NCBI GenBank assembly: GCA_002309015.1
Contig: DBWM01000025.1
Location: 1 to 64,000, forward strand
DNA from: Myxococcales bacterium UBA1238
Lineage (GTDB): Bacteria > Myxococcota_A > Bradymonadia > UBA7976 > UBA1532
Direction: 5' to 3'
DNA: 64,000 nt
Shown: positions 37,801-45,817 of the stretch, piece after piece
Layout of the letters: each line of letters begins with the position of its first letter
Numbering within the stretch: the stretch's first letter is position 1
Notes under the pieces: generated by a model
What the model was told of the DNA's origin: nothing
Seen by the model: the letters and a program-made list of their open reading frames with translations, nothing else
Databases searched by the model: none
Program-made: the position numbers and the translations under genes

Positions 37801-38932
37801 GGCGATCGCGGATTATCCGGAAGGCGCTTTACTGCATCAGGGACTGGGCGATTTATACCGAAAAATTTCTGATACGACTGCAGATAGAGAGCTTAGGCAG
37901 AAGGCGGTCAAGGAATTTCGCAAGGCATTGGCCATTGAACCTTCGCTGCTCGAAACGCGCAAGAGTCTGGGGTTGGTGTTGCTCGATTTAGGTGAGAATG
38001 CCAAGGCTCTGGCGGAATTTGAAAAACTCTCTCAACGTGTCGATTTCTATGAGAATCTGGACTTTGAAATGGGCAAAGCGCTCTATCGTTTGGGGCGGCT
38101 TGAAGAAGCGTTGACCCATTTTAAAGCCGCTTTGCCGATTCACCCGGATTTGAGCGAGCTGCAGCTTTTGCTGGGGGCGACGCTGTTTGATTTGGGACAA
38201 GGCGAAGAAGCGAGCCCCTTTTTGCAAAAAGCCGAGCAGCTCGACAGCTCGCATAAAGAAACTCATTATTATCTGGGTCGCATTGCGTTAAATGCGGGGA
38301 TGAACGATCAGGCTTTGCAGAGGTTGCGGCTGGCCCACGATGCAGACAAAGGCAATTATGTATATCGCTATTGGCTGGGGCGGGCTTTGGAGGCGAACGG
38401 CGGTCCCGAAGCGATGAAATCTGCGCGTCAAGAATATGACGTGGTGGCTAATGCCTGCCATCAGGATTTTGCTTTAACCGAGCATGTTTGCGATGTTTTG
38501 TTCCGCCGCGGTTCCATGCGCATGAATCAGCGTAAAGAATGGGCCGGGGCGCGCAAAGACTTTACTCTGGCCGCCAAATGCGACACCACGAATCCGCAAA
38601 TCTACTTAAAACTCGGCGAGTTATCGGAGTTTGAAGCGGATCTGCCCACAGCAATTCAGCATTACAGCAGCGCCATTAAGGTCGCTCCCGATTTAGGAGA
38701 AGCGTATGCGGCGCGGGGCAATGCGTACAGCATGCTCGAAAAGATCCGGGAAGCGCGGTCTGATTTGCTCCAGGCGATCAAGCTGAGTCCTGAATTGCCC
38801 GAGCCCTATTACCAGCTTTGCGCGGCTCTGAGAGAAAAGAGCCTTTCGGAAGCGAAGAAATACTGTAGGAAATATCTGGAGTTAGCTCCCAAAGGTCGCA
38901 ATGCCGAAGACGCGCAGGATATTCTGCGCTGA
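34898..38932 (+). CDS. Zinc-ribbon/GYF/TM/TPR membrane protein (GltJ-like front end)
   Basis: 1344 aa. An N-terminal MJ0042-type zinc ribbon has Cys5, Cys8, Cys28 and Cys31. A GYF-like domain (about 88-150: YYLTLAAGHVVGPL ... HWLPAKSFPDL) and a Pro-rich linker follow. The linker contains about ten copies of a nine-residue L-P-G unit. One TM helix spans about 490-513. The C-terminal 800 residues are likely periplasmic and rich in TPR motifs (from about 640 onward). The order ZnR-GYF-linker-TM matches the cytoplasmic half of the Myxococcus motility protein GltJ/AgmX, whose ZnR answers to MglA. Here TPRs replace the TonB-like end. AAGGA lies 8 nt before the ATG. Confidence 0.8.
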   Translation: MKMTCPKCGAEYNISDAQIPPGGLQIKCRKCLSSFMAQSGGRAVALSMGSVQGMPQTPLPTSVPPEYLNASEPLLAADVPDDASALENPQLPAGTYYLTLAAGHVVGPLDLSAIQQMLREGRLNGSERVSSDRVHWLPAKSFPDLAAMFQKAEEQTRLAAQSVFTPKAPDNGRLSHLASFELGDSLPNLSLHSIDAPPPNDNFDFDFGDLPVPKAASEQPKAPLPAKPFAPPLHSPIQAQQPPRIPPQNAQPKPSKNEQAASFFDDLDDLPAPAAAPPVPVFDDLPAPLDFDLPGLPNEPDLLADPALNAGRPMTAQESLEPIELDLPGPAVPRDLPGPAMPRDLPGQALPRDLPGPAAPNLPGRAMPRDLPGRAMPPNLPGQPMAPNLPGHAIPQNLPGQPLAPNLPEPLDLENALRQGPEMPPVAPEKIELALDLNQTPALDAEKPSDSGSSARYRGRFSQTDLPEFAPGNSAEEVRSAAMLMAQSREQKRKLLFAVIGVVVIVLGLGAFLIVQLNNNEGNPQSTSTHLAANTEHQQPQPAENTQKGDPSHQEPASTEASDGRKNDDASVASGDAAQADEGQTEDGGQPDTLPTAKETLAEIAGYRERISRLELKQSLSEVENIELITLYAFGALEYSGNKAWAQKAQEMALKLKDEPAEGAELAKLAAALTQGESMDAALAYGAAHESDAQAQYLAGHAHLISHDYEQAFKAFARAVSLDENLLPAARMEGDLALRLGHLEDARKIVETLYTKASGAPAVVTALAQIEVAQGNQERALKLLSQVLGLESRRLSPQERSKALLTRARISFDAQRDEEGMADLEGAIKAWPQNMEAINLLSERHFANKQYAKALEQFEALRSANFDGPEITMQIAQCHLALGRADRAIDILEKGVRDFGQSASPAQQAELKSALGEVYLERHELKKAMGVFDDALSVDAHCERALLGHAMVLVREANSTAAIAYLEKAIADYPEGALLHQGLGDLYRKISDTTADRELRQKAVKEFRKALAIEPSLLETRKSLGLVLLDLGENAKALAEFEKLSQRVDFYENLDFEMGKALYRLGRLEEALTHFKAALPIHPDLSELQLLLGATLFDLGQGEEASPFLQKAEQLDSSHKETHYYLGRIALNAGMNDQALQRLRLAHDADKGNYVYRYWLGRALEANGGPEAMKSARQEYDVVANACHQDFALTEHVCDVLFRRGSMRMNQRKEWAGARKDFTLAAKCDTTNPQIYLKLGELSEFEADLPTAIQHYSSAIKVAPDLGEAYAARGNAYSMLEKIREARSDLLQAIKLSPELPEPYYQLCAALREKSLSEAKKYCRKYLELAPKGRNAEDAQDILR
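35875..36130 (+). repeat. 27-bp repeats coding a nine-residue LPG unit
   Basis: About ten diverged 27-bp units encode D/N-L-P-G-x-A/P-x-P-R/P/Q/A within the linker between the GYF domain and the membrane helix. Proline spacing suggests an extended cytoplasmic arm or a ligand series for a proline-binding GYF domain. Confidence 0.7.
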
Positions 38933-39039
38933 CCGCCCGCCTTTTTGCCTTCTTTGCATCACTCCTCTTGCGTGACAGCCTGCAGCGCGTTAAATAAATC
39001 TGTTTGTGCCCTCTCTTTGCAGGGCCTTTGGAGATCTAT

Positions 39040-40314
39040 ATGTTAGATATTCGCCAAGTTACAGCGGATCCTGAGTCGTTTGCGCGCCGTTTGGCACGTC
39101 GTGGAAAAGAAACGCGCCTCTCTGAGGCTTTGAAGCTCGATGCCAGGCGTCGCGAGCTGATCGGCAAGACGGATGCCTTGCGCAGCGATAAGAGCAATCT
39201 CGAAAAAGAGATGCGCTCTGCTGATAAAAAGAGTCCTGAATTCGCGGCGTTCCGTGAGCGCATGCGCGAAGACGGCGAGGCGATCAAGAACCTGGAAGAA
39301 GAGCTGAAGTCGGTCGAAGCTGAGCTGGACGAGATCATGCTGGCGATCCCCAATGTGCCCGACGATGTTTGCCCGGACGGCCTTTCGGACGAGCAGAACA
39401 GAGTCTTGCGCGTGGTGGGCGAGCCCACTCATTTTGATTTTGCGCCGAAGACGCACGACGAGATCGGTACCGCGCTTGGGATCCTCGATTTTGAGCGGGC
39501 GGTGAAGATCACGCAGACGCGGTTTACGGTTTATCGCGATCAGGCGGCCCGTCTGGAGCGCGCGGTGGTCAACTTCATGCTCGATTTGCACACGCAGCAG
39601 CATGGTTACACCGAGATCCTGCCTCCGTTCCTGGTCAACCCGATGTCGATGCAGAGCACGGGCCAGTTCCCCAAATTCCGCGAGGAAGCTTACGAGCTGG
39701 AGCGCGACGAACTGGTGCTGATCCCAACGGCTGAAGTGCCCGTCACCAACCTGCATCGCGATGAAATCATTGAATATTCCGATCTGCCGATCCGCTATGT
39801 GGCCTATACCCCCTGCTTCCGTCGCGAGGCGGGCAGCTATGGCAAAGACACCCGCGGCCTGATCCGCCAGCATCAGTTCCAAAAGGTGGAGCTGGTTCAG
39901 TTTGTGGAGCCTTCAAAGAGCGACGAGGCGTTGGAGCTGCTGACGGGACACGCTGAAAAAGTGTTGCAACTGCTGAAGATCCCTTATCGCGTGGTCATCC
40001 TTTGCACCGGCGATCTGGGCTTTTCTTCCGCGCGTACCTACGACATCGAGGCCTGGATGCCGGGCCAGAATTGCTACCGCGAGATCAGCTCCTGTTCGAA
40101 CTTCCGCGATTACCAGGCGCGCCGCGCTTCGATCCGCTACCGCGCGCCGGGTCAAAAAAAGCCGCAGCTGGTGCATACGCTGAACGGTTCTGGTCTGGCC
40201 GCAGGTCGCACGGTGGTCGCGATCATCGAAAACTACCAGCAGGCCGACGGTACGGTGGTCGTTCCTGAAGTTTTGAGACCCTACATGGGTGGGCTCGAAG
40301 TGATCGGGCGATAA
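39040..40314 (+). CDS. serS: Seryl-tRNA synthetase
   Basis: 424 aa, usual length. The N-terminal coiled-coil arm (about 30-105) grips the long variable arm of tRNA-Ser. The class II catalytic core has CFRREAGSYGKDTRGLIRQH (motif 2), SSCSNFRDYQARR and GSGLAAGRT (motif 3). The ATG at 39040 follows GGAG by 6 nt. Its downstream neighbours are four tRNA-Ser genes, which is notable (see findings). Confidence 0.97.
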   Translation: MLDIRQVTADPESFARRLARRGKETRLSEALKLDARRRELIGKTDALRSDKSNLEKEMRSADKKSPEFAAFRERMREDGEAIKNLEEELKSVEAELDEIMLAIPNVPDDVCPDGLSDEQNRVLRVVGEPTHFDFAPKTHDEIGTALGILDFERAVKITQTRFTVYRDQAARLERAVVNFMLDLHTQQHGYTEILPPFLVNPMSMQSTGQFPKFREEAYELERDELVLIPTAEVPVTNLHRDEIIEYSDLPIRYVAYTPCFRREAGSYGKDTRGLIRQHQFQKVELVQFVEPSKSDEALELLTGHAEKVLQLLKIPYRVVILCTGDLGFSSARTYDIEAWMPGQNCYREISSCSNFRDYQARRASIRYRAPGQKKPQLVHTLNGSGLAAGRTVVAIIENYQQADGTVVVPEVLRPYMGGLEVIGR

Positions 40315-40339
40315 AAAACGCAGGAACGAAAATTTTTTC

Positions 40340-40368
40340 TTGACGCCCAAATGGAAGCAGCGTATAAC
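40340..40368 (+). promoter_or_regulatory. Strong promoter of the tRNA cluster
   Basis: TTGACG (40340-40345), a 17-bp spacer and TATAAC (40363-40368), preceded by an A/T tract that could act as an UP element. The predicted RNA start is about 23 nt before tRNA-Ser(UGA). Its -35 context TTTCTTGACGC recurs at the tRNA-Asp promoter. Confidence 0.8.
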
Positions 40369-40397
40369 GGCCGCACTTCGACAGGTTCTCCACCTGA

Positions 40398-40482
40398 GGA
40401 GGAGTGGCCGAGTGGTTTAAGGCGGCGGTCTTGAAAACCGTTGTGGTTAACCCCACCGTGGGTTCGAATCCTACCTCCTCCG
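40398..40482 (+). tRNA. tRNA-Ser (anticodon UGA)
   Basis: Acceptor GGAGGAG pairs with CTCCTCC (40475-40481). The anticodon loop is CTTGAAA, the variable arm is long as in class II tRNAs, and the T loop is TTCGAAT. CCA is not encoded. Confidence 0.95.
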
Positions 40483-40518
40483 CTTGGCTTCTGAGACGTT
40501 GATTCCTTTGGGGGATCT

Positions 40519-40609
40519 GGAGAGGTGGCCGAGTGGCTGAAGGCGCTCGCCTGCTAAGCGAGTATGGGAACATAAACTCCCATCGAGGGTTCGAATCCCT
40601 CCCTCTCCG
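40519..40609 (+). tRNA. tRNA-Ser (anticodon GCU)
   Basis: Acceptor GGAGAGG pairs with CCTCTCC. The anticodon stem-loop is CTCGC-CTGCTAA-GCGAG, with a long variable arm (ATGGG...CCCAT) and the T loop TTCGAAT. No encoded CCA. Confidence 0.95.
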
Positions 40610-40624
40610 CAAAGCTTTGTTTGA

Positions 40625-40698
40625 GCACCCGTGGCTCAGCTGGATAGAGCATCGGTCTACGGAACCGAGGGTCGCAGGTTCGAATCCTGCCGGGTGCG
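40625..40698 (+). tRNA. tRNA-Arg (anticodon ACG)
   Basis: Acceptor GCACCCG pairs with CGGGTGC. The anticodon stem-loop is TCGGT-CTACGGA-ACCGA, a class I tRNA of 74 nt with no encoded CCA. Its A34 is the normal substrate of TadA, whose gene begins 50 bp downstream. Confidence 0.95.
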
Positions 40699-40747
40699 CT
40701 GAAAACCCGATGCGGAAAATTTCGCACCGGGTTTTTGTTTGGATTCC

Positions 40748-41257
40748 ATGGAAAAGACGGATCATGCTTTCATGGGCGCTTGCCTGGCGATGGCGAGGCG
40801 GGCTGCTGCGAAAGGTGATGTACCCATCGGAGCGCTGGTCGTTCTCGATGGGCAGGTGATCGGTCAGGGATGGAATCTGCGGGAAGTTCAGGCTGATCCG
40901 ACGGCCCATGCGGAGATTGTTGCATTGCGACAAGCTGCGCGATATATGGGCAGATGGCGCTTGGATGGTGCCAGTTTGTTCGTCACTCTGGAGCCTTGTG
41001 TCATGTGCGCCGGGGCTTTGGTGAATGCCCGAATCGCTCGCGTCGTTTACGGTTGTTCCGATCCAAAAGCGGGGGCTGTAAATTCGCTCTTTGAGATTGT
41101 AACCGATGAACGTTTAAATCACCGTTTGTCGGTGGTTGCTGGTGTGCGGGCAGATGAGTGTAGCACTCTACTGCGCGAGTTCTTTCAGTCCCGTCGGGCT
41201 GGCAGATTGGATCGTGCACGGCTTTGGAGAGGTGTCCGAGCGGCCGAAGGAGCTTGA
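40748..41257 (+). CDS. tadA: tRNA-specific adenosine deaminase
   Basis: 169 aa. It converts A34 of tRNA-Arg(ACG) to inosine so that CGU, CGC and CGA can be read. The zinc site is His54-Ala-Glu56 plus P-Cys84-x-x-Cys87, and the FFQSRR end of the core is typical. The ATG at 40748 is 50 bp after its substrate tRNA gene; no classical Shine-Dalgarno is seen. The last ten codons and the stop lie inside the tRNA-Ser(CGA) gene (32 bp overlap), so RNA processing of that tRNA from a shared transcript would cut the tadA message. Confidence 0.93.
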   Translation: MEKTDHAFMGACLAMARRAAAKGDVPIGALVVLDGQVIGQGWNLREVQADPTAHAEIVALRQAARYMGRWRLDGASLFVTLEPCVMCAGALVNARIARVVYGCSDPKAGAVNSLFEIVTDERLNHRLSVVAGVRADECSTLLREFFQSRRAGRLDRARLWRGVRAAEGA

Positions 41258-41311
41258 CTCGAAATCAAGTGTGGGGAAATCCCACCGTGGGTTCGAATCC
41301 CACCCTCTCCG
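41226..41311 (+). tRNA. tRNA-Ser (anticodon CGA)
   Basis: Acceptor GGAGAGG pairs with CCTCTCC (41304-41310). The anticodon stem-loop is CTTGA-CTCGAAA-TCAAG, with a long variable arm (TGTGGGG...). No encoded CCA. Its first 32 bp are shared with the tadA 3' end. Confidence 0.95.
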
Positions 41312-41335
41312 CACTTGCCAGCAATCCAGATTTTT

Positions 41336-41425
<90 letters not shown>

Positions 41426-41460
41426 TCAAAATCGAAGCTGAATCCTTCAGCTTTTGTGAT

Positions 41461-41550
41461 GGCCGGGCTCGATGGCTAGAGCTCGTGAACTCCGCCAGGG
41501 CCGGAAGGCAGCAACGGTGGCGAATCCTTTGGGGTGTTGAGTTCCGGCCG
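41461..41550 (+). ncRNA. ffs: Signal recognition particle RNA (4.5S, small form)
   Basis: The conserved Ffh-binding hairpin CCAGGGCCGGAAGGCAGCAA is at 41496-41515, flanked by complementary arms GTGAACTCCGCC and GGTGGCGAAT...GAGTTC. The outer ends GGCCGG/CCGGCC can pair. It is about 90 nt, shorter than the E. coli RNA, and lies 37 nt after tRNA-Ser(GGA), probably on the same transcript. Exact ends are estimated. Confidence 0.9.
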
Positions 41551-41618
41551 TCGACCTTTTCCCCCTTAAGTTTCAATGTATTAGCTGAACCGTTGAGGTG
41601 AAGCCTTCGAGGTGATGT

Positions 41619-43505
41619 GTGTCAAACCTCGAGTCGGCCCAGAAGCCGTATATCGTCTTGGCCCGAAAATACAGGCCGCATGTTTTTGACGATGTCGTTG
41701 GGCAAGAGCACATCACGCGAACCCTCCAGAATGCGATCGAGCAAGATCGCGTAGCTCATGCGTTATTATTTGTAGGCAGTCGTGGCGTAGGAAAGACCAC
41801 TTGCGCCCGTATTTTAGCTTGCGCGCTGAACTGTGAGCATGGGCCAACGACGGAACCCTGCGGTGAATGCAGCGCTTGCCTTGAGATTCAAAACGGCACT
41901 TCGGTCGACGTGATCGAAATCGACGGGGCGAGCAACAACAGCGTCGATCAAATCCGCGATATCCGCGAATCTGTTAAGCTTTTGCCCACGCGGGGCAAGC
42001 GCAAGATGTACATCATCGACGAAGTCCACATGCTTTCGACTTCGGCGTTCAATGCGCTGCTCAAAACCCTCGAAGAGCCGCCGCTGCATGTGATTTTCGT
42101 GTTTGCGACGACGGAGCCCCATAAAATCCCCGAAACGATTTTATCGCGCTGCCAGCGCTTCGATTTTAAGCGCATCGCGGAGTCCAAGATTGTGGGGCGC
42201 CTGCAGGCGATCGCGCAAAAAGAGGGGATTCAGATTGAAGATGCGGCGCTGGGTCACATCGCTCGCGAAGCCAGGGGCGGCATGCGCGATTCGCTGTCGC
42301 TGCTCGATCAGGTGATCGCCTTTTGCGGCACACAGATTACGGAAGAGCAGACGCGCGAAGTGCTCGGAATTGCGGATTTGCGGGTGCTCGGCGAGATCGC
42401 GCGCGCGATTTTGTCGTCCAACGGCCAGGCTGCCCTCGAGGTTTTAAACGCCCTCTTTCAGTCGGGCCTGGATCTTCAAAAGTTTGCAGGCGAGCTGGCG
42501 TCGTATTTTCGCGATCTGATGGTGATCAAGCTTTGCCCGGATGCCCAGAAGCTGTTGGATTTGACGGATGGGGAGCTTTCGGCCCGGCAGGCTCTGATTG
42601 CTGAGCAGTCTCCGGCGGGCCTGCATCGCGCGCTCAATGCGATCCTGAAGGGCGCTGAGGAAATTTCGCGATCGTCTTACCCCAAGCTCGTTTTTGAGAT
42701 GACGCTGCTGCGCCTCTGCATGCAGGGGCCAACACAGTCGCTGGGGCAGGTGCTCGAAGGGTTGACGCGTCTGGAGCAGCGTCTGGGTGGTTCTCAATCG
42801 CAAACGATTCCTCAAACTGCGGCGCCGGCAGGTCGCCAGAGCCCTTTTGTTGAATCCGCTCCGGTGCGGCCGGTTGCGGCTGGCGCTCCCTCTTTGCCCG
42901 CCGTCAAACCCGCAGTCGCCCCTTCGTCTGAACCGAAAGCCCAGCCCAAAGCTCAGCCTGCACCCATTGCTTCCAAACCGCAGCCGGTCCCAAAGCCCAT
43001 CGAAAAAACGGCCTCTAAGCCAGCAACTCCCCAGAATCAAAAGAAAATATCGACAGCATCCAATGGCGTTCCTTCGCCTGAAAACGAGGCGTTGCTGTTT
43101 GGTCAGCTGGAGCCTATAGAGCTCTTCGATCGCCTGATGCGGCGTTTTAAGCGTCAGGAGCAGTTTTTGGCTGCGGAGTTCGAGCAAAACGCTTATGTTA
43201 TACAGTTTGACGAGACGACATTGGCGCTGGCTCTGGCACCGAAGTCGTTGGAAAAAGGGCAGGAGGCCCGTGCAAAACTCGAAACTTTTTTGAAGGCATC
43301 CGTATCAGAAAATTGCACGTTGAAGTTGCTCGAATGCAAATCTGAGCAGGATCCTCGGCTGGCGGGCGAAACCGTATTTGACCGCCGCAAACGTTTGGCG
43401 CAAGAAAAGCGAGCTCGGCGCCAAGAGATGGCACAACGCGATCCAGTCGTGCTTCAGGTGATGGCCGAATTGGGCGCTGAATTGGTAGATGTGAATCCAC
43501 TTTAG
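41619..43505 (+). CDS. dnaX: DNA polymerase III subunits gamma/tau
   Basis: 628 aa; the clamp-loader ATPase. The AAA+ domain has Walker A GSRGVGKT (53-60), a four-Cys zinc knot beginning at CALNCEHG and ending CGECSAC, DEVHMLS as Walker B and the SRCQRF sensor. A Pro/Ala/Lys-rich linker (about 390-480) precedes the tau C-terminal domain. The start is a GTG preceded by GAGGTGAT. I found no A-run slippery site, so a separate gamma product from frameshifting is not evident. It heads dnaX-ybaB-recR, a common bacterial order. Confidence 0.95.
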   Translation: MSNLESAQKPYIVLARKYRPHVFDDVVGQEHITRTLQNAIEQDRVAHALLFVGSRGVGKTTCARILACALNCEHGPTTEPCGECSACLEIQNGTSVDVIEIDGASNNSVDQIRDIRESVKLLPTRGKRKMYIIDEVHMLSTSAFNALLKTLEEPPLHVIFVFATTEPHKIPETILSRCQRFDFKRIAESKIVGRLQAIAQKEGIQIEDAALGHIAREARGGMRDSLSLLDQVIAFCGTQITEEQTREVLGIADLRVLGEIARAILSSNGQAALEVLNALFQSGLDLQKFAGELASYFRDLMVIKLCPDAQKLLDLTDGELSARQALIAEQSPAGLHRALNAILKGAEEISRSSYPKLVFEMTLLRLCMQGPTQSLGQVLEGLTRLEQRLGGSQSQTIPQTAAPAGRQSPFVESAPVRPVAAGAPSLPAVKPAVAPSSEPKAQPKAQPAPIASKPQPVPKPIEKTASKPATPQNQKKISTASNGVPSPENEALLFGQLEPIELFDRLMRRFKRQEQFLAAEFEQNAYVIQFDETTLALALAPKSLEKGQEARAKLETFLKASVSENCTLKLLECKSEQDPRLAGETVFDRRKRLAQEKRARRQEMAQRDPVVLQVMAELGAELVDVNPL

Positions 43506-43516
43506 GAGATTTTCTC

Positions 43517-43840
43517 ATGGTAAAGTCCGTTGGAACTCATACAAATCTGATGCTTCAAGCCCGCCGTATGCAGGGACAAATCAAGAGCCTGCAAGAGAAT
43601 TTGGAAACGGCAGCCTTTGAAGGCGGTGCTGGCGGTGGTCTGGTGAAGGTTGTGGTGGATGGTCGTCAAAAGGTGAAGAAGGTTGAAATTGCGCCCGACG
43701 CGTTCAATCCCGACGATCCGGGCGAGCTCGCGGATTTGGTGATGGCGGCGGTCAATATGGCGATCACCGCATCTCAGGAAGCCAGCCAGCGCGAGATGCG
43801 CAAGATCACCGGCGGCATCAACCTGCCCGGACTCTTCTGA
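43517..43840 (+). CDS. ybaB: YbaB/EbfC-family nucleoid-associated protein
   Basis: 107 aa. The family core is Q-A-R-R-M-Q near the start, then VKVVVDGRQKVKKVEI, then D-P-x-E-L-x-D-L-V-x-A-A-V-N. It is a small DNA-binding dimer. The position between dnaX and recR is the classic one. A GGAG site precedes the ATG. Confidence 0.95.
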   Translation: MVKSVGTHTNLMLQARRMQGQIKSLQENLETAAFEGGAGGGLVKVVVDGRQKVKKVEIAPDAFNPDDPGELADLVMAAVNMAITASQEASQREMRKITGGINLPGLF

Positions 43841-43857
43841 TCCCCAAAAGGTGAACG

Positions 43858-44451
43858 GTGGAGGGCGCAGATCCCATTCGGCGTTTGGTGCACGCTTTTT
43901 CGCGATTGCCCGGCATTGGAGAAAAAACTGCCTCAAGGCTCACGTTTTTTGTGATGGATGCCGACGAGGCGGTGGCGCGCGATTTGGCTGAAGCGCTGCT
44001 GGATTTGCGCTCCCGCGTTCATTTATGTCCGATTTGCTGTAACCTGACGGATCGCGAGCTTTGTAACGTTTGCAGCGATCCGCGTCGAGATCGTCGCGTG
44101 GTCTGTGTGGTGGAGTCGGTGCCGGGATTGATGGCGATAGAGCGCACGGGCGCATTTCACGGCACATATCACGTATTGCACGGCGTTTTGGCGCCGCTTG
44201 AGGGCGTAGGTCCCGAGCAGCTGCATATGCGGGAGCTGGTGGCGCGCCTGAAAGATGGGGTAGAGGAGTTGATCGTCGCGACCAACACGAGCATTGAAGG
44301 CGAGGCGACGGCGCTCTATCTTTCGAAGCTGGCAACCCCTTTGGGGATTCACGTGACGCGCATTGCGTCAGGGGTTCCCATGGGCGCCGATTTGGAATAT
44401 GCGGATCAGGTCACGCTCGCGCGCGCTTTAGCGGGACGGCATTCACTTTGA
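43858..44451 (+). CDS. recR: Recombination mediator protein RecR
   Basis: 197 aa, usual length. A helix-hairpin-helix (LPGIGEKTASRL), a zinc finger C-P-I-C ... C-x-x-C (about 57-73) and a Toprim domain (VVCVVESVPGLMAIE onward) are all present. It works with RecO/RecF in loading RecA on gapped DNA. The GTG start has AAAGGTGA about 5 nt upstream; the gap from ybaB is 17 nt. Confidence 0.95.
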   Translation: MEGADPIRRLVHAFSRLPGIGEKTASRLTFFVMDADEAVARDLAEALLDLRSRVHLCPICCNLTDRELCNVCSDPRRDRRVVCVVESVPGLMAIERTGAFHGTYHVLHGVLAPLEGVGPEQLHMRELVARLKDGVEELIVATNTSIEGEATALYLSKLATPLGIHVTRIASGVPMGADLEYADQVTLARALAGRHSL

Positions 44452-44496
44452 CTGCGCTTTACCCCTTGTGTGCTGCATTGTGAACTGTTACTGTGC

Positions 44497-44525
44497 CTGA
44501 CGAATTGGCCGATTGTTGATATAGA
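44497..44525 (+). promoter_or_regulatory. Candidate mglBA promoter
   Basis: CTGACG (44497-44502), a 17-bp spacer and TATAGA (44520-44525), about 35 bp before the mglB ATG. Confidence 0.5.
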
Positions 44526-44559
44526 TCGGTTTCGTGAGATTTGAACAGGAAGGCGGCCC

Positions 44560-45042
44560 ATGAAAAACCAGCTGGTCCTTCATAAAGAGGAGTATGAGAA
44601 GCTTTCTGCGATTTGCAATTCGTTGCAGCGCGGAACCTATGCGAAGGCGGTGTTCCTGATCGATAAGGACGGCCAGCTTCTCGCTTCGAGTGGTGAGACT
44701 CAGGATCTGGATGTCACCTCGCTTGCAAGCCTGACGGCCGGCAACATCGCCGCAACGGGCGGCTTGGCTGAGCTTTTGGGTGAAAAAGAGTTCGTGATCC
44801 AATCGAACGAAGGGGAGCATGAGAATGTCAATATCTCCATCGTTCCACCGCGTGCGATCTTGCTGATCATCTTCGATCGCCGTTCAAATCTCGGCTTGGT
44901 GCGGCTGCGCGTGCGGTCTGCCAGCCAGGAAATGACGAAGGTGCTTGAGGAAGCTTTGCAAAAGCCCGAGGATCAAGGGAAAGCAGCGTTTTCCGATTTT
45001 ACGGATGACGACATTGATCTTATCTTTGGCGAGAATGTCTAA
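44560..45042 (+). CDS. mglB: MglB-like roadblock GTPase-activating protein
   Basis: 160 aa. A Roadblock/LC7 domain spans about 15-125 (AVFLIDKDGQLLASSG, SLASLTAGNIAAT, ILLIIFDRRSNLGLVRLR), followed by an acidic C-terminal tail. In Myxococcus MglB stimulates GTP hydrolysis by MglA and sets cell polarity. AGGAAGG precedes the ATG. mglA follows 12 nt later, the conserved gene order. Confidence 0.92.
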   Translation: MKNQLVLHKEEYEKLSAICNSLQRGTYAKAVFLIDKDGQLLASSGETQDLDVTSLASLTAGNIAATGGLAELLGEKEFVIQSNEGEHENVNISIVPPRAILLIIFDRRSNLGLVRLRVRSASQEMTKVLEEALQKPEDQGKAAFSDFTDDDIDLIFGENV

Positions 45043-45054
45043 GGTGGTCGCGCA

Positions 45055-45639
45055 ATGCCGTTCATCAACTACGCTTCACACGAAATCAATTGTAAGATCG
45101 TTTACTACGGTCCGGGTTTGTGCGGTAAGACCACGAACCTGCAATATATTTTCGCCAAAACCAACCCTGCGCTGAAGGGCAAGATGATTTCGCTCGAAAC
45201 CGAAACCGAGCGAACGCTGTTCTTCGACTTTTTGCCTCTGGCGCTGGGTCAGATTAAGGGATTCAAGGCGCGCTTCCATCTTTACACGGTGCCGGGTCAG
45301 GTCTTCTACGATGCGAGCCGTCGTCTGATCCTGCGCGGTGTGGACGGCGTGGTGTTTGTGGCCGACTCCCAGGCGGAGCGCTACGAAGCCAACCTCGAGA
45401 GCCTCGAAAACCTGCGCGAAAACCTCGAGCAGCACGGATACGATCTCGACCACATGCCTTACGTCGTGCAATACAACAAGCGCGATCTTCCAACTGCGGT
45501 CGATCTGGACTTCCTGCGCGCCAACCTCAATCCTACCAATGTGCCCGATTACGAAGCGGTCGCGACCACGGGGCATAACGTCTTCCCTACGTTGAAGGCG
45601 ATCGCGCGTCAGGTGGTGGAAGATCTCAAGAAGAGATGA
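45055..45639 (+). CDS. mglA: MglA Ras-like polarity GTPase
   Basis: 194 aa. P-loop GPGLCGKT (19-26), a switch region with the TVPGQ motif typical of MglA, and NKRD for guanine recognition. The N-terminus MPFINYASHEINCKIVYYGP is highly conserved in this family. It controls motility and polarity with MglB. It ends the mglBA operon; the following 178 bp before the convergent DUF547 gene hold a duplicated CGATCACATCGCC segment but no clear terminator. Confidence 0.96.
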   Translation: MPFINYASHEINCKIVYYGPGLCGKTTNLQYIFAKTNPALKGKMISLETETERTLFFDFLPLALGQIKGFKARFHLYTVPGQVFYDASRRLILRGVDGVVFVADSQAERYEANLESLENLRENLEQHGYDLDHMPYVVQYNKRDLPTAVDLDFLRANLNPTNVPDYEAVATTGHNVFPTLKAIARQVVEDLKKR

Positions 45640-45817
45640 GCCTCCCTGGGCGCCCGTGCGGCGTCCATCTTCGATCACATCGCCTTCCTGCCTCGATCAC
45701 ATCGCCTCACATGTTCACCCTTAACGCCTTTTTACAGCAGAGACATCGGCTTTCGAGAGCGCATGCATCGATGTCCGCGTGTGCATTGTATGCAGATCAT
45801 CTGCGCCTGAGCGAAGA

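Noticed and set aside
41619..43505. Programmed frameshift in dnaX
   Set aside because: No A- or T-rich slippery heptamer with a following hairpin was seen; CAAAAGAAAATA is not in the right form.
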